64,000 bases of DNA from Alphaproteobacteria bacterium (lineage in GTDB: Bacteria; Myxococcota_A; UBA796; GCA-2862545). The notes beneath the pieces were generated by a model, which saw only the letters and a program-made list of their open reading frames with translations, made no database searches and was not told the origin of the DNA. The position numbers were made by a program, and so were the translations under genes. Below are positions 1 through 8,800 of this stretch, one piece after another. Position 1 is the first letter of the stretch, and every line of letters begins with the position of its first letter. Location of the stretch: contig JACKER010000007.1 in NCBI GenBank assembly GCA_020632925.1, positions 744,001-808,000 on the forward strand, in the 5' to 3' direction.

Positions 1-201
1 GTAGGGGTCCTGGCCGAGGATCAGCACGCGGACGCGATCATGGGGTGTCCGCTCGAACGCCGCGAACACCTCCTGCTCCGGCGGGTGGACGACGTGCTGC
101 TCGCGCTCGGCGGCCACGAACGCCTGGAGCTTGGGCCACCAGGGCTGCGCGAGCTCGGCGGCGAGGACCTTCGCCCAGCCGGCGGGGAGCTGGGCGCTCA
201 C
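1..201 (-). CDS. ung: uracil-DNA glycosylase, family 1 (N-terminal part, cut by window edge)
   Basis: Removes uracil from DNA as the first step of base excision repair. The 67 codons in the window start with GTG at 201 and run off the left edge. They end in VLILGQDPY, the family-1 UDG active-site motif that carries the water-activating Asp. Before it comes the usual N-terminal pattern: Trp-rich start, 'PWWPKLQAFV', then 'VHPPEQEVFAAF'. Residue spacing to the motif (about 60 residues) fits the family. The GTG start overlaps the TGA of the preceding TPR gene (GTGA), so translation of the two is probably coupled. No Shine-Dalgarno judgement is possible inside the overlap. The rest of the enzyme lies outside the window. 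Identification is firm because the motif is diagnostic. Confidence 0.93.
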   Translation of the reverse strand, partial: MSAQLPAGWAKVLAAELAQPWWPKLQAFVAAEREQHVVHPPEQEVFAAFERTPHDRVRVLILGQDPY

Positions 202-1244
202 TCCTTCACCACCGGCAGCAGGGCGGCGACCGGCGCCATCGTGACCTGCAGCTGGGGCCCCAGCGGTCCGAAGCTCACGTTGGCGTCCGCCGAGCCGCTC
301 GCGTCGAGCAACCAGCGGTCGGGCGAGGCGGCGAGGGTGGCGAGCGTGGTGTCGATCGCACCCTGCCAGGTCTCGTCGAGCTCGGGCCGGAGCGCGCGGA
401 GCCGCTCGACGACCTGCTCGGCCTTCGCCCCCTTCGGCGGCCCCTTGCAGGAGAGCTCGGCGATCAGCGCCTCGGCGCGGGCCGCCGGGGAGTCGTCGGC
501 GAGGTGGGCGTACGTCCGGAGCGCGGCCTTGCTGTCGGCGCGGCGCCCGGTGTCCGCGGCCTCCACGAGCTGGATCTGCGCGAGCAGGCGCTCCGCGTCC
601 ACGCCCGCGGCGACGGCCTCCTCGAGCCGCTGGCGGGCCAGCGCGAAGTCGTCGACCAGCGTGAGCGCCGCCGCCCCCGCGCGCAGGGCGTCGATGGTGG
701 GCGGCTGGTGGGTCAGGAGGCGGTCCGCGCGTCGCACGAGCTCGCCCGCGCCGGGCTGCTCGGTGCCCTCGGTCATCTCGAAGCGCACGACCACGTCGAC
801 CAGGCTCAGGCTGTCGGCGAGCAGTGACTCGGGCTCCCCGCGCTGCGCGTAGGCCGCGAGCTCACCGTCGATGTCCACCTTCCACAGCGGCGAGTCGGGG
901 CTCGCGCCCATCGCCCGCGCGAGGACCGCGGCGGTCACCCGATGGGGAGCGAGCTCCGCGCTCAGCCCGTGCCGATCGGCCTCGTCGAGGAGGAAGCCCA
1001 GGCCCTCCACGTCCCCCGAGGCGAGCAGGAAGCCCGACGCCGTGGTCCACAGCTCGAGCTCCTCGGGCCAGGCGTCCAGGCCCTGCCGCAGCACCGAGAG
1101 CGCGTTGGGAAGGTCCTGGGCCTCGAAGCGTTCCTTCGCGGCGTCCAGGAAGGCTGTCGGGGGAGGGACGACCGGCGCTTCGGCGGAGGCCTCCGGTTCG
1201 ACGGGGGCCTCCTGCGCGACGGCGGTGGCGGGCCAGAGCAGCAT
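198..1244 (-). CDS. exported TPR-like protein of unknown function
   Basis: A 348-residue protein that begins with a very short hydrophobic leader (MLLWPATAVAQ) and a Pro/Glu/Ala linker. A helical repeat region rich in Ala, Leu and Glu follows (about residues 35-330), with TPR-like spacing such as 'ALSVLRQGLDAWPEELELW'. No catalytic motif is visible. The ATG is the first possible start and is preceded by GAGGAG at good spacing. It lies 41 bases downstream of the boxB-like gene on the same strand and overlaps ung by four bases, so the three may be one transcription unit. The link looks positional rather than functional. It is probably a periplasmic or envelope scaffold, but the partner cannot be named. 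Confidence 0.8.
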   Translation of the reverse strand: MLLWPATAVAQEAPVEPEASAEAPVVPPPTAFLDAAKERFEAQDLPNALSVLRQGLDAWPEELELWTTASGFLLASGDVEGLGFLLDEADRHGLSAELAPHRVTAAVLARAMGASPDSPLWKVDIDGELAAYAQRGEPESLLADSLSLVDVVVRFEMTEGTEQPGAGELVRRADRLLTHQPPTIDALRAGAAALTLVDDFALARQRLEEAVAAGVDAERLLAQIQLVEAADTGRRADSKAALRTYAHLADDSPAARAEALIAELSCKGPPKGAKAEQVVERLRALRPELDETWQGAIDTTLATLAASPDRWLLDASGSADANVSFGPLGPQLQVTMAPVAALLPVVKE

Positions 1245-1285
1245 CGGACTCCTCGCGGGGAGGTCCTCCTACTCCGGCGGCCTGC

Positions 1286-2704
1286 TCAGTGGAACCGCAC
1301 GTACTCGAAGTCCTCGGCCTTGTCGTCGATGCCGCGGCGGGGCGGCGCGATCCAGTTCGCCATCTTCCCGGGCTCGAGCACCTGGCCCATGATGCGGCGC
1401 AGGAAGGCGTCGTTCTCGGCGGTCGGCAGCCAGGTGTCGCGCTTCGCCTCCCAGACCGCGTCGTCGACCGGGTTGCCCTCGGGATCGAAGTGCGCCCCGG
1501 CGTACAGGCCCTGACGGCGATGGAAGCGCGTGCTCGGCAGCTTCAGCTGGAAGTCGAGGCCCTCGGAGGCCAGCGTCTTGTTCCAGCGGGCGACGCTCTT
1601 GGCGCAGTCGTCGCGGTAGTCCTCGCGCAGGACCTCGTTGAGCACCTGGCGCATCGGGAAGGTCTTGTCGACGAGCTTGCCGTCCTCCATCACCGGGATG
1701 GTCTTGAACGCGTCCAGCAGGACGTGGTCGTCGGTCCGCTTCTCCTCCTGGAAGCGCCCCTTCAGGCCAGCGGCGAACGCCTCGGACGCGTTGCTGCTCA
1801 CCTCGGAGCCGAACAGGTCGAGGCAGTAGGAGAACCAGTAGTTGACGTACTTCTGGAGGACCTCGAGGTCGACGCCGCCGAGCTCGCTCGCGAGGCCGTT
1901 CTTCGACTCCTTCGTCAGCTGCGCCGAGCGCCGGACGACGCGGTCCACGCCGGTGTCGCCGACGAACAGGTGGTGGGCCTCCTCGGTCAGCATGAAGCGG
2001 CAGGAGCGGGCGAGGGGGTCGAAGCCCGACTCGGCCAGCGCGGCGAGCTGGAACTTCCCGTCCCGGTCCGTGAACATCGTGAAGCAGAAGAAGGACAGCC
2101 AGTCCTCGCACTTCTGGTTGAACGCGTCGAGGATCCGCGGCTTGTCGGCGTCACCGCTGCGGCGCTCGAGCATTGCCTCGGCCTCCTCGCGGCCTTCGCG
2201 GCCGAAGAACGCGTGCAGCAGGTAGACCATCTGCCAGAGGTGGCGGCCCTCCTCGACGTTGACCTGGAACAGGTTGCGCATGTCGTAGAGGGAGGGTGCG
2301 GTGTCCGCGAGGTGCCGCTGCTGCTCGACCGAGGCGGGCTCGGTGTCGCCCTGGGTCACGATGAGCCGGCGGAGCGTCGCGCGGTGCTCGCCCGGGACCT
2401 CCTGCCACACGGGGCGTCCCTTGTGGTCGCCCATCGCGATGCGGCGGTCCTCCTCCTGCTTCGACAGGAAGATGCCCCACCGGTAGTCCGGCATCTTCAC
2501 GTACCCGAAGTTGGCCCACCCGCCGGCTTCGACCGAGATCGCGGTGCGGAGGTAGACGTCGTCGGCCTGGTGCCCGACGGGGCCCATCTCCTGCCACCAG
2601 GACAGGTAGTCCGGCTGCCACTTCTCGAGCGCGCGCTGCAGGCGCTTGTCCGAGGACAGGTCCACGTTGTTGGGGATGCGGGATTCCAGGTCGATGGCGG
2701 CCAC
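1286..2704 (-). CDS. boxB: benzoyl-CoA 2,3-epoxidase subunit BoxB-like di-iron protein
   Basis: In the aerobic box pathway BoxB uses a carboxylate-bridged di-iron centre, O2 and electrons from BoxA to epoxidise benzoyl-CoA in the cytoplasm. This 472-residue protein keeps family landmarks over its length: 'SRIPNNVDLSSDKRLQRALEKW', 'VKMPDYRWGIFL', 'TQGDTEPASVEQQRHL', 'NLFQVNVEEGRHLWQMVYLL' and 'FMLTEEAHHLFVG' near residue 240. The last two hold Glu and His residues expected for iron binding. Length equals that of known BoxB. I chose the GTG at 2704 because AGGTG lies just upstream and the product then starts as family members do. GTG at 2710 or 2749 is possible. No boxA, boxC or benzoate-CoA ligase gene is present, so the reaction partner must be elsewhere or the substrate has changed. 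Confidence 0.9.
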   Translation of the reverse strand: MAAIDLESRIPNNVDLSSDKRLQRALEKWQPDYLSWWQEMGPVGHQADDVYLRTAISVEAGGWANFGYVKMPDYRWGIFLSKQEEDRRIAMGDHKGRPVWQEVPGEHRATLRRLIVTQGDTEPASVEQQRHLADTAPSLYDMRNLFQVNVEEGRHLWQMVYLLHAFFGREGREEAEAMLERRSGDADKPRILDAFNQKCEDWLSFFCFTMFTDRDGKFQLAALAESGFDPLARSCRFMLTEEAHHLFVGDTGVDRVVRRSAQLTKESKNGLASELGGVDLEVLQKYVNYWFSYCLDLFGSEVSSNASEAFAAGLKGRFQEEKRTDDHVLLDAFKTIPVMEDGKLVDKTFPMRQVLNEVLREDYRDDCAKSVARWNKTLASEGLDFQLKLPSTRFHRRQGLYAGAHFDPEGNPVDDAVWEAKRDTWLPTAENDAFLRRIMGQVLEPGKMANWIAPPRRGIDDKAEDFEYVRFH

Positions 2705-2744
2705 GTTCACCTCACGCGTTCGCCGCCGTCTTTGCAGGATTCGA

Positions 2745-2765
2745 TCCACCTGGTGTCACGGTGGA
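2745..2765. promoter_or_regulatory. inverted repeat upstream of boxB, possible operator
   Basis: TCCACC and GGTGGA form perfect 6-base arms around a 9-base spacer, about 40 bases ahead of the chosen boxB start. The site sits in the only sizeable gap (2705-2821) in this part of the window, where a regulator of an inducible aromatic gene could bind. No known box regulator motif was recognised. Otherwise the gap shows nothing clear. Confidence 0.3.
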
Positions 2766-2821
2766 ACCCCGGCTCTCCGTGCTCCGCCGTGCGGGATGGC
2801 CCACCCGGTGTGCGACAGGGC

Positions 2822-3223
2822 TCAGCGCTGGAGGCCGACCCCGACCGCCCGCAGGATGTCCTTGCGCGTGACGACGCCGACGACGCGGTCCACCTCGATC
2901 ACGGCGAAGCGGCGGGTCTCCGGGTGCGACAGGAACCGGCCGGCGACGTAGTACACGTCCATCTCGGGGGTCACGGTCGGCACGTCGCGGCGCATGAAGT
3001 CGCGCACCTTGCCCGCGGGCACGTTCCCGTCCTTGCCCTCGGTCATCAGGCGGAGGCAGTCGAACTCGGAGAGCATGCCGGCCAGGCGGCCGTTCGCGTC
3101 GACCACCGGCGCGCCGGTCACCCCCTCGTCGATCAAGCGGTGCACGGCGTCGAGGATGTCGTCGTTCTCGGACAGGGCGTGCGTGTCGGTGTCCATGTAC
3201 GTGCGGACGTTCGGGAGGTGCAT
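2822..3223 (-). CDS. CBS-domain pair protein
   Basis: A 133-residue stand-alone pair of CBS domains. Such Bateman modules bind adenosyl nucleotides and act as energy or ligand sensors. Domain 1 covers about residues 5-65 ('ILDAVHRLIDEGVTGAPVVDANGRLAGMLSEFDCLR'). Domain 2 covers about residues 70-130 ('VPTVTPEMDVYYVAGRFLSHPETRRFAVIEVDRVVGVVTRKDILRAV'). The ATG at 3223 is preceded by GGAG at good spacing. Longer in-frame extensions upstream would run into the divergent gene and look non-coding. It is transcribed away from the peptidase gene at 3276 across a 52-base gap. The likely -10 box lies in the shared GGTACC core. There is no fused effector domain, so the target is unknown. Confidence 0.88.
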   Translation of the reverse strand: MHLPNVRTYMDTDTHALSENDDILDAVHRLIDEGVTGAPVVDANGRLAGMLSEFDCLRLMTEGKDGNVPAGKVRDFMRRDVPTVTPEMDVYYVAGRFLSHPETRRFAVIEVDRVVGVVTRKDILRAVGVGLQR

Positions 3224-3241
3224 CGGATCTCCGTGGCGGTC

Positions 3242-3251
3242 AGGGTACCAT
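3242..3251. promoter_or_regulatory. overlapping divergent -10 boxes around GGTACC
   Basis: AGGGTACCAT reads TACCAT on the plus strand (24 bases ahead of the peptidase ATG) and TACCCT on the minus strand (19 bases ahead of the CBS-protein ATG). Both fit the TAnnnT pattern seen upstream of other genes here. No convincing -35 hexamer is visible. Confidence 0.45.
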
Positions 3252-3275
3252 CCGCGACCCACGCCGAGGTCCCCC

Positions 3276-5678
3276 ATGCTCCGTCTGTTGCTCGCCCTCT
3301 GCACCGCGCTCGCCGCGGGAGGGGACGGGTGGAAGCGTCCGCCCCCGCCCATCGAGCGCGTCCTCCTCGCGGCCCCGCCGCCGATCGTGACCGCCGTCCC
3401 CGGTGGCGACGACCTCTTCCTCGCCACCCCCGTGCAGTACCCGCCGCTGTCGGATCTGGCCGTTCCCTACATGGCGCTCGCGGGTCGCCGCATCGATCCG
3501 CGCAACGGTGCTCCCTGGGGAGCCAGCGGGTACGTGGGGCTCGCGACCATCGACGTCCAGTCGGGCCGACGCACCGATCTCGCGCTGCCCGAGGGGGCTC
3601 GCGTGCTGGACTGGACCTTCTCCGCCGACGGGCGCCGACTCGCGCTGGCGGTGCGGCACGACGACGCAGTCCGGCTCTATGTCTCCGAGGACGGCTCGCG
3701 CCCCGCGCGGATCGCCGACCTCCGTGTGAACCTCGTGCTGGGCGGCGCGCTCAGGTTCATGCCCGACCAGCGGACCCTCGCGGTGCTGGCCCGCCTGGAG
3801 GACGGCAGCAACCCACCTCCGGAGCCCGCGGTGCCCTTCGGTCCGTTCGTGTCCGAGGCCTCCGGCGCCTCGGCGGCGAGCACGTACGAGGCCCGTGACC
3901 TGCTTCGCACCTCGTTCGACGACCAGCTCTTCTCCTGGTGGGCGAACAGCCGCGTCGTCCTCGTGGACACGCACTCCGGGAAGTTCCGCACCATCGGACA
4001 GGCGGGTCCGCTCACGGACGTGCGCCCCTCGCCCGACGGCAAGTGGCTGCTGGTGGAGCGGTTGCAGGGTCCCTGGTCGCACCGGACCACCTGGGACCAG
4101 TTCGCCACGCGCTTCGAGCTGTGGGACCTGCTCGGCAACCCGCGGGAGGCGGCACGCCGGCCGATGGCGGAGAACGTGCCGATCCACGGGGTGCCCGAGG
4201 GCCCGCGCGACGTGCACTGGCAGCAGAACGCGGACGCGACGCTGGCGTGGACCGAGGCGCTCGACGGCGGCGACCCGGCCCGTGACGCGGAGCACCGGGA
4301 CCGCCTGATGGTTCGCTCGGCCGACCTCGCGGAGCCCGCGCGCGAGCTGTTCCGCGCCGCCCACCGCATCCAGTCCGTGTCCTACGGCGCGACCGGGCTG
4401 GTGCTCGTCGAGCAGTACGAGCGCGAGCGGCGCTGGCGGCACGTGTGGACGATGGACGCGCGCTTCGGGTCCGCCTCCGCCAAGCCCTGGTTCGATCTGT
4501 CCGTGAATGACGAGTACGCGGACCCGGGGCGTCCGCTGCGCGAGCGGACCGCGGACGGCCGGTACCTGCTGGTGCAGGACAAGGACGTCCTGTGGTTCAC
4601 CGGGGACGGCGCCAGCCCGAAGGGGGACCGGCCATTCCTCGATCGACGGGCGATCGGCGCGTCCAGCGCGACCCGCGTGTTCCGCAGCGCGCCCGACCGC
4701 TACGAGCGGTTCATCGGCTTCGCGGGGGACGACCGCGATCGGCTGCTGGTGCGCACCGAGTCCGAGACCTCGCCGCCGGGGGTGGTGGTCGCGACGGTCA
4801 AGGGGGCGGTCCGGACGCCGGCGCCTGGTGAGCCCGTGCTGGAGCGCACCGACGAGCGCCTCTACGCCGGGGCGGACCCCACACCCGAGCTGCGCAGGAT
4901 CGAGCAGCGCATCGTGACCTACCAGCGGGAGGACGGCGTGCCGCTCTCCTTCCACCTGTACCTCCCGCCCGATCACGAGCCGGGCAAGCCGCTCCCCACG
5001 GTGGTCTACGCCTACCCCCGGGAGTTCAGCGATCCCGCCACCGCCGGTCAGGTCCAGGGCTCGGACCACACCTTCCTGCGGCTGCGGGGCCCGTCACACC
5101 TGTTCTACCTGCTCGACGGGTACGCGGTGCTCGACCAGACGGCGATGCCCGTGCTCGGCGATCCCGACACCGCCTACGACACGTTCGTCGACCAGCTGGT
5201 GATGGACGCGCGCGCGGCGATCGCGAAGGCGGTGGAGATCGGGGTCACCGACCCGCGCCACGTCGGCGTCATCGGGCACAGCCACGGCGGGTTGATGGTG
5301 GCGACGCTGCTCGCGCACTCCGACCTGTTCGAGGCGGGCGTGGCACGCAGCGGCGCGTACAACCACACCATCCGACCCTTCGGGTACCAGAACGAGCGCC
5401 GCACGTTGTGGGAGGCCCAGGCCAGCTACCTCGCGATGTCGCCCGTCATGTTCGCGCCCCAGCTCGAGGAGCCCATCCTCATCGTCCACGGCGCCGCCGA
5501 CCAGAACCCGGGGACGATCCCCTTCCAGAGCGAGCGGCTGTACGACGCGGTGCGCGGCACGGGTGGGACCGCGCGCCTCGTGATGTTGCCGTACGAAGGC
5601 CACGGGTACGTCGCTCGGGAGAGCGTGGAGCACGTCCTCGCGGAGCAGCTGGAGTGGTTCGATCAGTACGTGAAGTGA
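3276..5678 (+). CDS. exported prolyl-oligopeptidase-family (S9) serine peptidase, glutamyl-peptidase type
   Basis: An 800-residue secreted serine peptidase. A short signal sequence (MLRLLLALCTALAAG) is followed by a beta-propeller-like half (about 30-560) with 'SPDGKWLLV' and 'FSADGRRLALAV' blades. The C-terminal half (about 570-800) is an alpha/beta hydrolase. The catalytic Ser is in GHSHGG, the Asp in 'HGAADQNPG' and the His in 'YEGHGY'. The C-terminal run 'YQNERRTLWEAQASYLAMSP' to 'QLEWFDQYVK' is typical of the S9D glutamyl endopeptidase branch, though that specificity is inference. The ATG at 3276 was chosen because the signal peptide begins there. Longer in-frame starts overlap the CBS gene. 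It stands alone, and the next gene begins 144 bases later with its own promoter. Confidence 0.93.
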   Translation: MLRLLLALCTALAAGGDGWKRPPPPIERVLLAAPPPIVTAVPGGDDLFLATPVQYPPLSDLAVPYMALAGRRIDPRNGAPWGASGYVGLATIDVQSGRRTDLALPEGARVLDWTFSADGRRLALAVRHDDAVRLYVSEDGSRPARIADLRVNLVLGGALRFMPDQRTLAVLARLEDGSNPPPEPAVPFGPFVSEASGASAASTYEARDLLRTSFDDQLFSWWANSRVVLVDTHSGKFRTIGQAGPLTDVRPSPDGKWLLVERLQGPWSHRTTWDQFATRFELWDLLGNPREAARRPMAENVPIHGVPEGPRDVHWQQNADATLAWTEALDGGDPARDAEHRDRLMVRSADLAEPARELFRAAHRIQSVSYGATGLVLVEQYERERRWRHVWTMDARFGSASAKPWFDLSVNDEYADPGRPLRERTADGRYLLVQDKDVLWFTGDGASPKGDRPFLDRRAIGASSATRVFRSAPDRYERFIGFAGDDRDRLLVRTESETSPPGVVVATVKGAVRTPAPGEPVLERTDERLYAGADPTPELRRIEQRIVTYQREDGVPLSFHLYLPPDHEPGKPLPTVVYAYPREFSDPATAGQVQGSDHTFLRLRGPSHLFYLLDGYAVLDQTAMPVLGDPDTAYDTFVDQLVMDARAAIAKAVEIGVTDPRHVGVIGHSHGGLMVATLLAHSDLFEAGVARSGAYNHTIRPFGYQNERRTLWEAQASYLAMSPVMFAPQLEEPILIVHGAADQNPGTIPFQSERLYDAVRGTGGTARLVMLPYEGHGYVARESVEHVLAEQLEWFDQYVK

Positions 5679-5683
5679 GCCTC

Positions 5684-5770
5684 GACGGTACGGCCGAGTC
5701 CTCTGCTCGGTACGCCATGATGATATATGTACCGCCATTATTTGGTATGTGTACCCCGATTCGTACCGTC
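5684..5770. promoter_or_regulatory. AT-rich control region with GACGGTACG inverted repeat
   Basis: GACGGTACG (5684-5692) has an exact inverted partner CGTACCGTC (5762-5770). Between them are further GGTAC/GTACC copies at 5709, 5729 and 5751 and the most AT-rich stretch in this part of the window (around 5716-5750). It precedes the multiheme operon at 5823. This could be looped operator sites or a cluster of promoter cores. Confidence 0.4.
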
Positions 5771-5798
5771 GGGGACTCCTCGCTGGACCTTCCCCGCG

Positions 5799-5805
5799 GT
5801 ACACT
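5799..5805 (+). promoter_or_regulatory. candidate -10 box for the multiheme cytochrome operon
   Basis: GTACACT (TACACT at 5800) lies 17 bases ahead of the GTG start, followed by the SD-like GGGAGGGA. It follows the (G)GTACnCT pattern seen before other genes here. A -35 element is not obvious. Confidence 0.45.
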
Positions 5806-5822
5806 CGCGCCGGGGAGGGAAC

Positions 5823-8800
5823 GTGGCGGCCTGGGCGCTGCTGCTGATGGCCTGGCTTGCCGGGTGCTCGGGAGAGCCCTGGCCGGACGGCAACGAGATG
5901 AAGTTCGCGCTGGAGTGCGCCCACGCGGAGGCCTCCTGCGAGAGCTGTCATCCGTCCGACCAGCCCATCGGTCCGGTGGACGAGGCGTGCGCCTCCTGCC
6001 ACCTCGACGACCGTCCGATGTCGCACGACCCCGCGACCACGGGCACGTGCTCGGACTGCCACGAGGGCGCCTGCGGGTGGGACTCGGTGACCAGCCCGCA
6101 CCCGCCGGGCTTCTCCGAGCCCGAGCTCCACGGCCTGGTCTTCGACCTGCAGGACCCGTCCGAGGGGGACTGCCGCGAGTGCCACGGCGAGGATCTGTCG
6201 GGGGGCGACGCACAGGGCTGTGACGACTGCCACGCTCGCGAGGGGCACCCCGAGTGGCGGACCGAGTGCACGTTCTGCCACGGCGGCGTGGAGGGGACGA
6301 GCGGCGCTCCGCCCGAGGACATCGACAACACGACGGACCCGACGGCGATCTCGTTCCGCGCCCACATGGCGCACGTCGAGCCCGGCACGGAGTACCGCGC
6401 GCTGCCGTGCAGCGACTGCCACACCGATCACAACGACATCTTCACCCCGGACCACATCTACGACGCCACGCCGGGCGTGGGCGAGGCCGTGTTCGGGCGC
6501 TCCCCGTCGCCGGCGACCGTGTGGGACGGAACGAGCTGCTCGTCGAACTACTGCCACGGGGCGGGCCAGCGCAACGACGGCACCGTCGCCGACGGCAACA
6601 CCCCGCTGGACTGCGACAGCTGCCACCGGACCACGAGTCAGTGGGGCCAGATGTCCGGGTTCCACGAGACGCACCTCGAGGAGCCGGGCATCGTCTGCAA
6701 CGACTGCCACTCCGCGATCGTCGACCGGTCGGGCACCGTCGTGACCGGTCCGCGACACGTGAACGGCCTGCGCGACGTGTCCTTCTTCGAGCCCGCGATG
6801 TCGCGCGACCCGGTCGTCGGGACCTGCCTCGGGACCTGCCACGGGTACGACCACCAGGGCGAGGGCTGGGGCCACGTCCCGGGGTACGAGGATCCCGGGC
6901 TGCACGGGATCGACGCCAACCTGCAGGCGAGCGACTGCACCGCCTGCCACGGCGCCGACTGGAGCGGCGGGGTGGCGCAGGGCTGCGACGACTGCCACGC
7001 GTCCGAGGGCCACGCGGACTGGCGGACGGACTGCACCTTCTGCCACGGCGGGGAGAACGGCGATGTCGACGGGTTGCCGCCGCAGGACATCGACGACGAG
7101 ACCGACGAGGCGCTGATCAGCTTCGGCGCACACCCTGAGCACGCCAGGACCGGCGGCATCGGGCACCCGGCGTACGGCTGCGACCAGTGCCACGTGATGC
7201 CGGGCGGTGCGCTCAGCCCCGGACACGCCATCGACGACACCCCCGGGGTCGCCGAGGTGGACCTGTCGGGCGGCCTGTCGTGGGAGGGCGGGTACGACCC
7301 GGTCGCCGTCTCGTGCAGCACGATGTACTGCCACGGCGACGGGCACGAGCCGTCGGGCACCATCGCGGACGCTGCGGGACCGCTGACCTGCGACAGCTGC
7401 CACCCGACGACGACGAACCAGCAGTCCATGTCCGGGACCCACGCGTCGCACCTGTCCGAGGGCATCACGTGCTCGGAGTGCCACGCCCCCGTCGTGAACG
7501 CCTCGAACGTGATCGTGACGCCCTCGCGGCACGTCGACCGCGTGCTCGACCTCGACATCGGGGCCACGGGGTACCAAGCGGGCGCCCAGACGTGCACCAT
7601 CACCTGCCACGGCCAGACGCACGACGCCTGGTACTGGACCGGCCCGCATCCGCCCGGGTACGACGCCGCCGAGGTGCACGGCCAGGAGGCCCTGCAGCTG
7701 ACCCAGGACTGCACGGACTGCCACGGGGCGGACCTGCGCGGGGGCAGCGGCCAGTCCTGCGACAACTGCCACCAGCCGGGCTGGCGGACGAACTGCACCT
7801 ACTGCCACGGCGGCGCCAACGGGGACACCGAGGGCCTGCCGCCGCAGGACATCGACGACCAGGCCAACGAGGACCTGATCAGCTTCAAGGCGCACCCTGA
7901 GCACGCCGACGGCGACATCCACCCGCTCTGGGGCTGCGAGGTCTGCCACGGCAACGCCTCGCGGAACTACAACGACGCCTTCACGGACGTGGGCCACTGG
8001 ATCGACTCCACGCCGGGGGTTGCCGAAGTCGCATTCACCGGGGATGCTGCGGGAACCTCCTACGGTGGTGGAAACTGCACGAACTCGTGGTGTCACGGGG
8101 ATGGGCAGACCAGAGGCTCGTCCACGGATGGTACCGTCGCGCTCGACTGCAACGGATGCCACCGGTACGACTTCGATCTGGGTGCCATGTCGGGGACCCA
8201 CGCGCTGCACCTGAACGATCCCACGATCAGCTGCGCGGATTGCCACACGCCCATCGTGGACGCCTCGGGTGCCATCACGACCCCCGCACGGCACGTGGAC
8301 GGCACGGTGGATGTGGCCGCCGTGGCGATCGGGTGGGACGCCCCGAACGAGACCTGCACCAACAACTGCCATCAGCACCAGCACGGCGGCGTCTCCTGGA
8401 ACGGCGGACACGTCCCGGGGTACGACGATCCGCTGCTGCACGGGCAGGACGCGCTGTTCGTGACCCTGGACTGCGCAACGGCCGGCTGTCATGGGACCGA
8501 CCTGCAGGGCGGCGCCTCGGGGCAGGGCTGCGACTCCTGCCACACGGCGAACTGGAGCCGCGACTGCACCTACTGCCACGGCGGACGCCTGGGGGACACC
8601 GAGGGCCTGCCGCCCGAGGACCTCGACAACACCACGAACCAGAACCAGATCACCTTCAAGGCGCACCCCGAGCACGCCGACGGTGACGACCACGTCGCCT
8701 ACGGCTGCGACGAGTGCCACGGGGCCGCGAGCATCGCCTACGTCGACGCCAAGACCGACGTGGGGCACTGGCGCGACGGCTCGCCGGGCCGGGCCGAGGT

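Noticed and set aside
824..3898. Very long plus-strand open frame opposite boxB and the CBS gene
   Set aside because: It is an artefact of GC-rich codons on the other strand: Arg/Pro/Ala/Val-rich, no motifs, and covers well-supported genes.
5094..8768. 1224-codon minus-strand frame antisense to the peptidase and cytochrome genes
   Set aside because: Composition is Val/Arg/Gly/His-rich with no domains. The plus strand carries clear catalytic and heme motifs in the same place.
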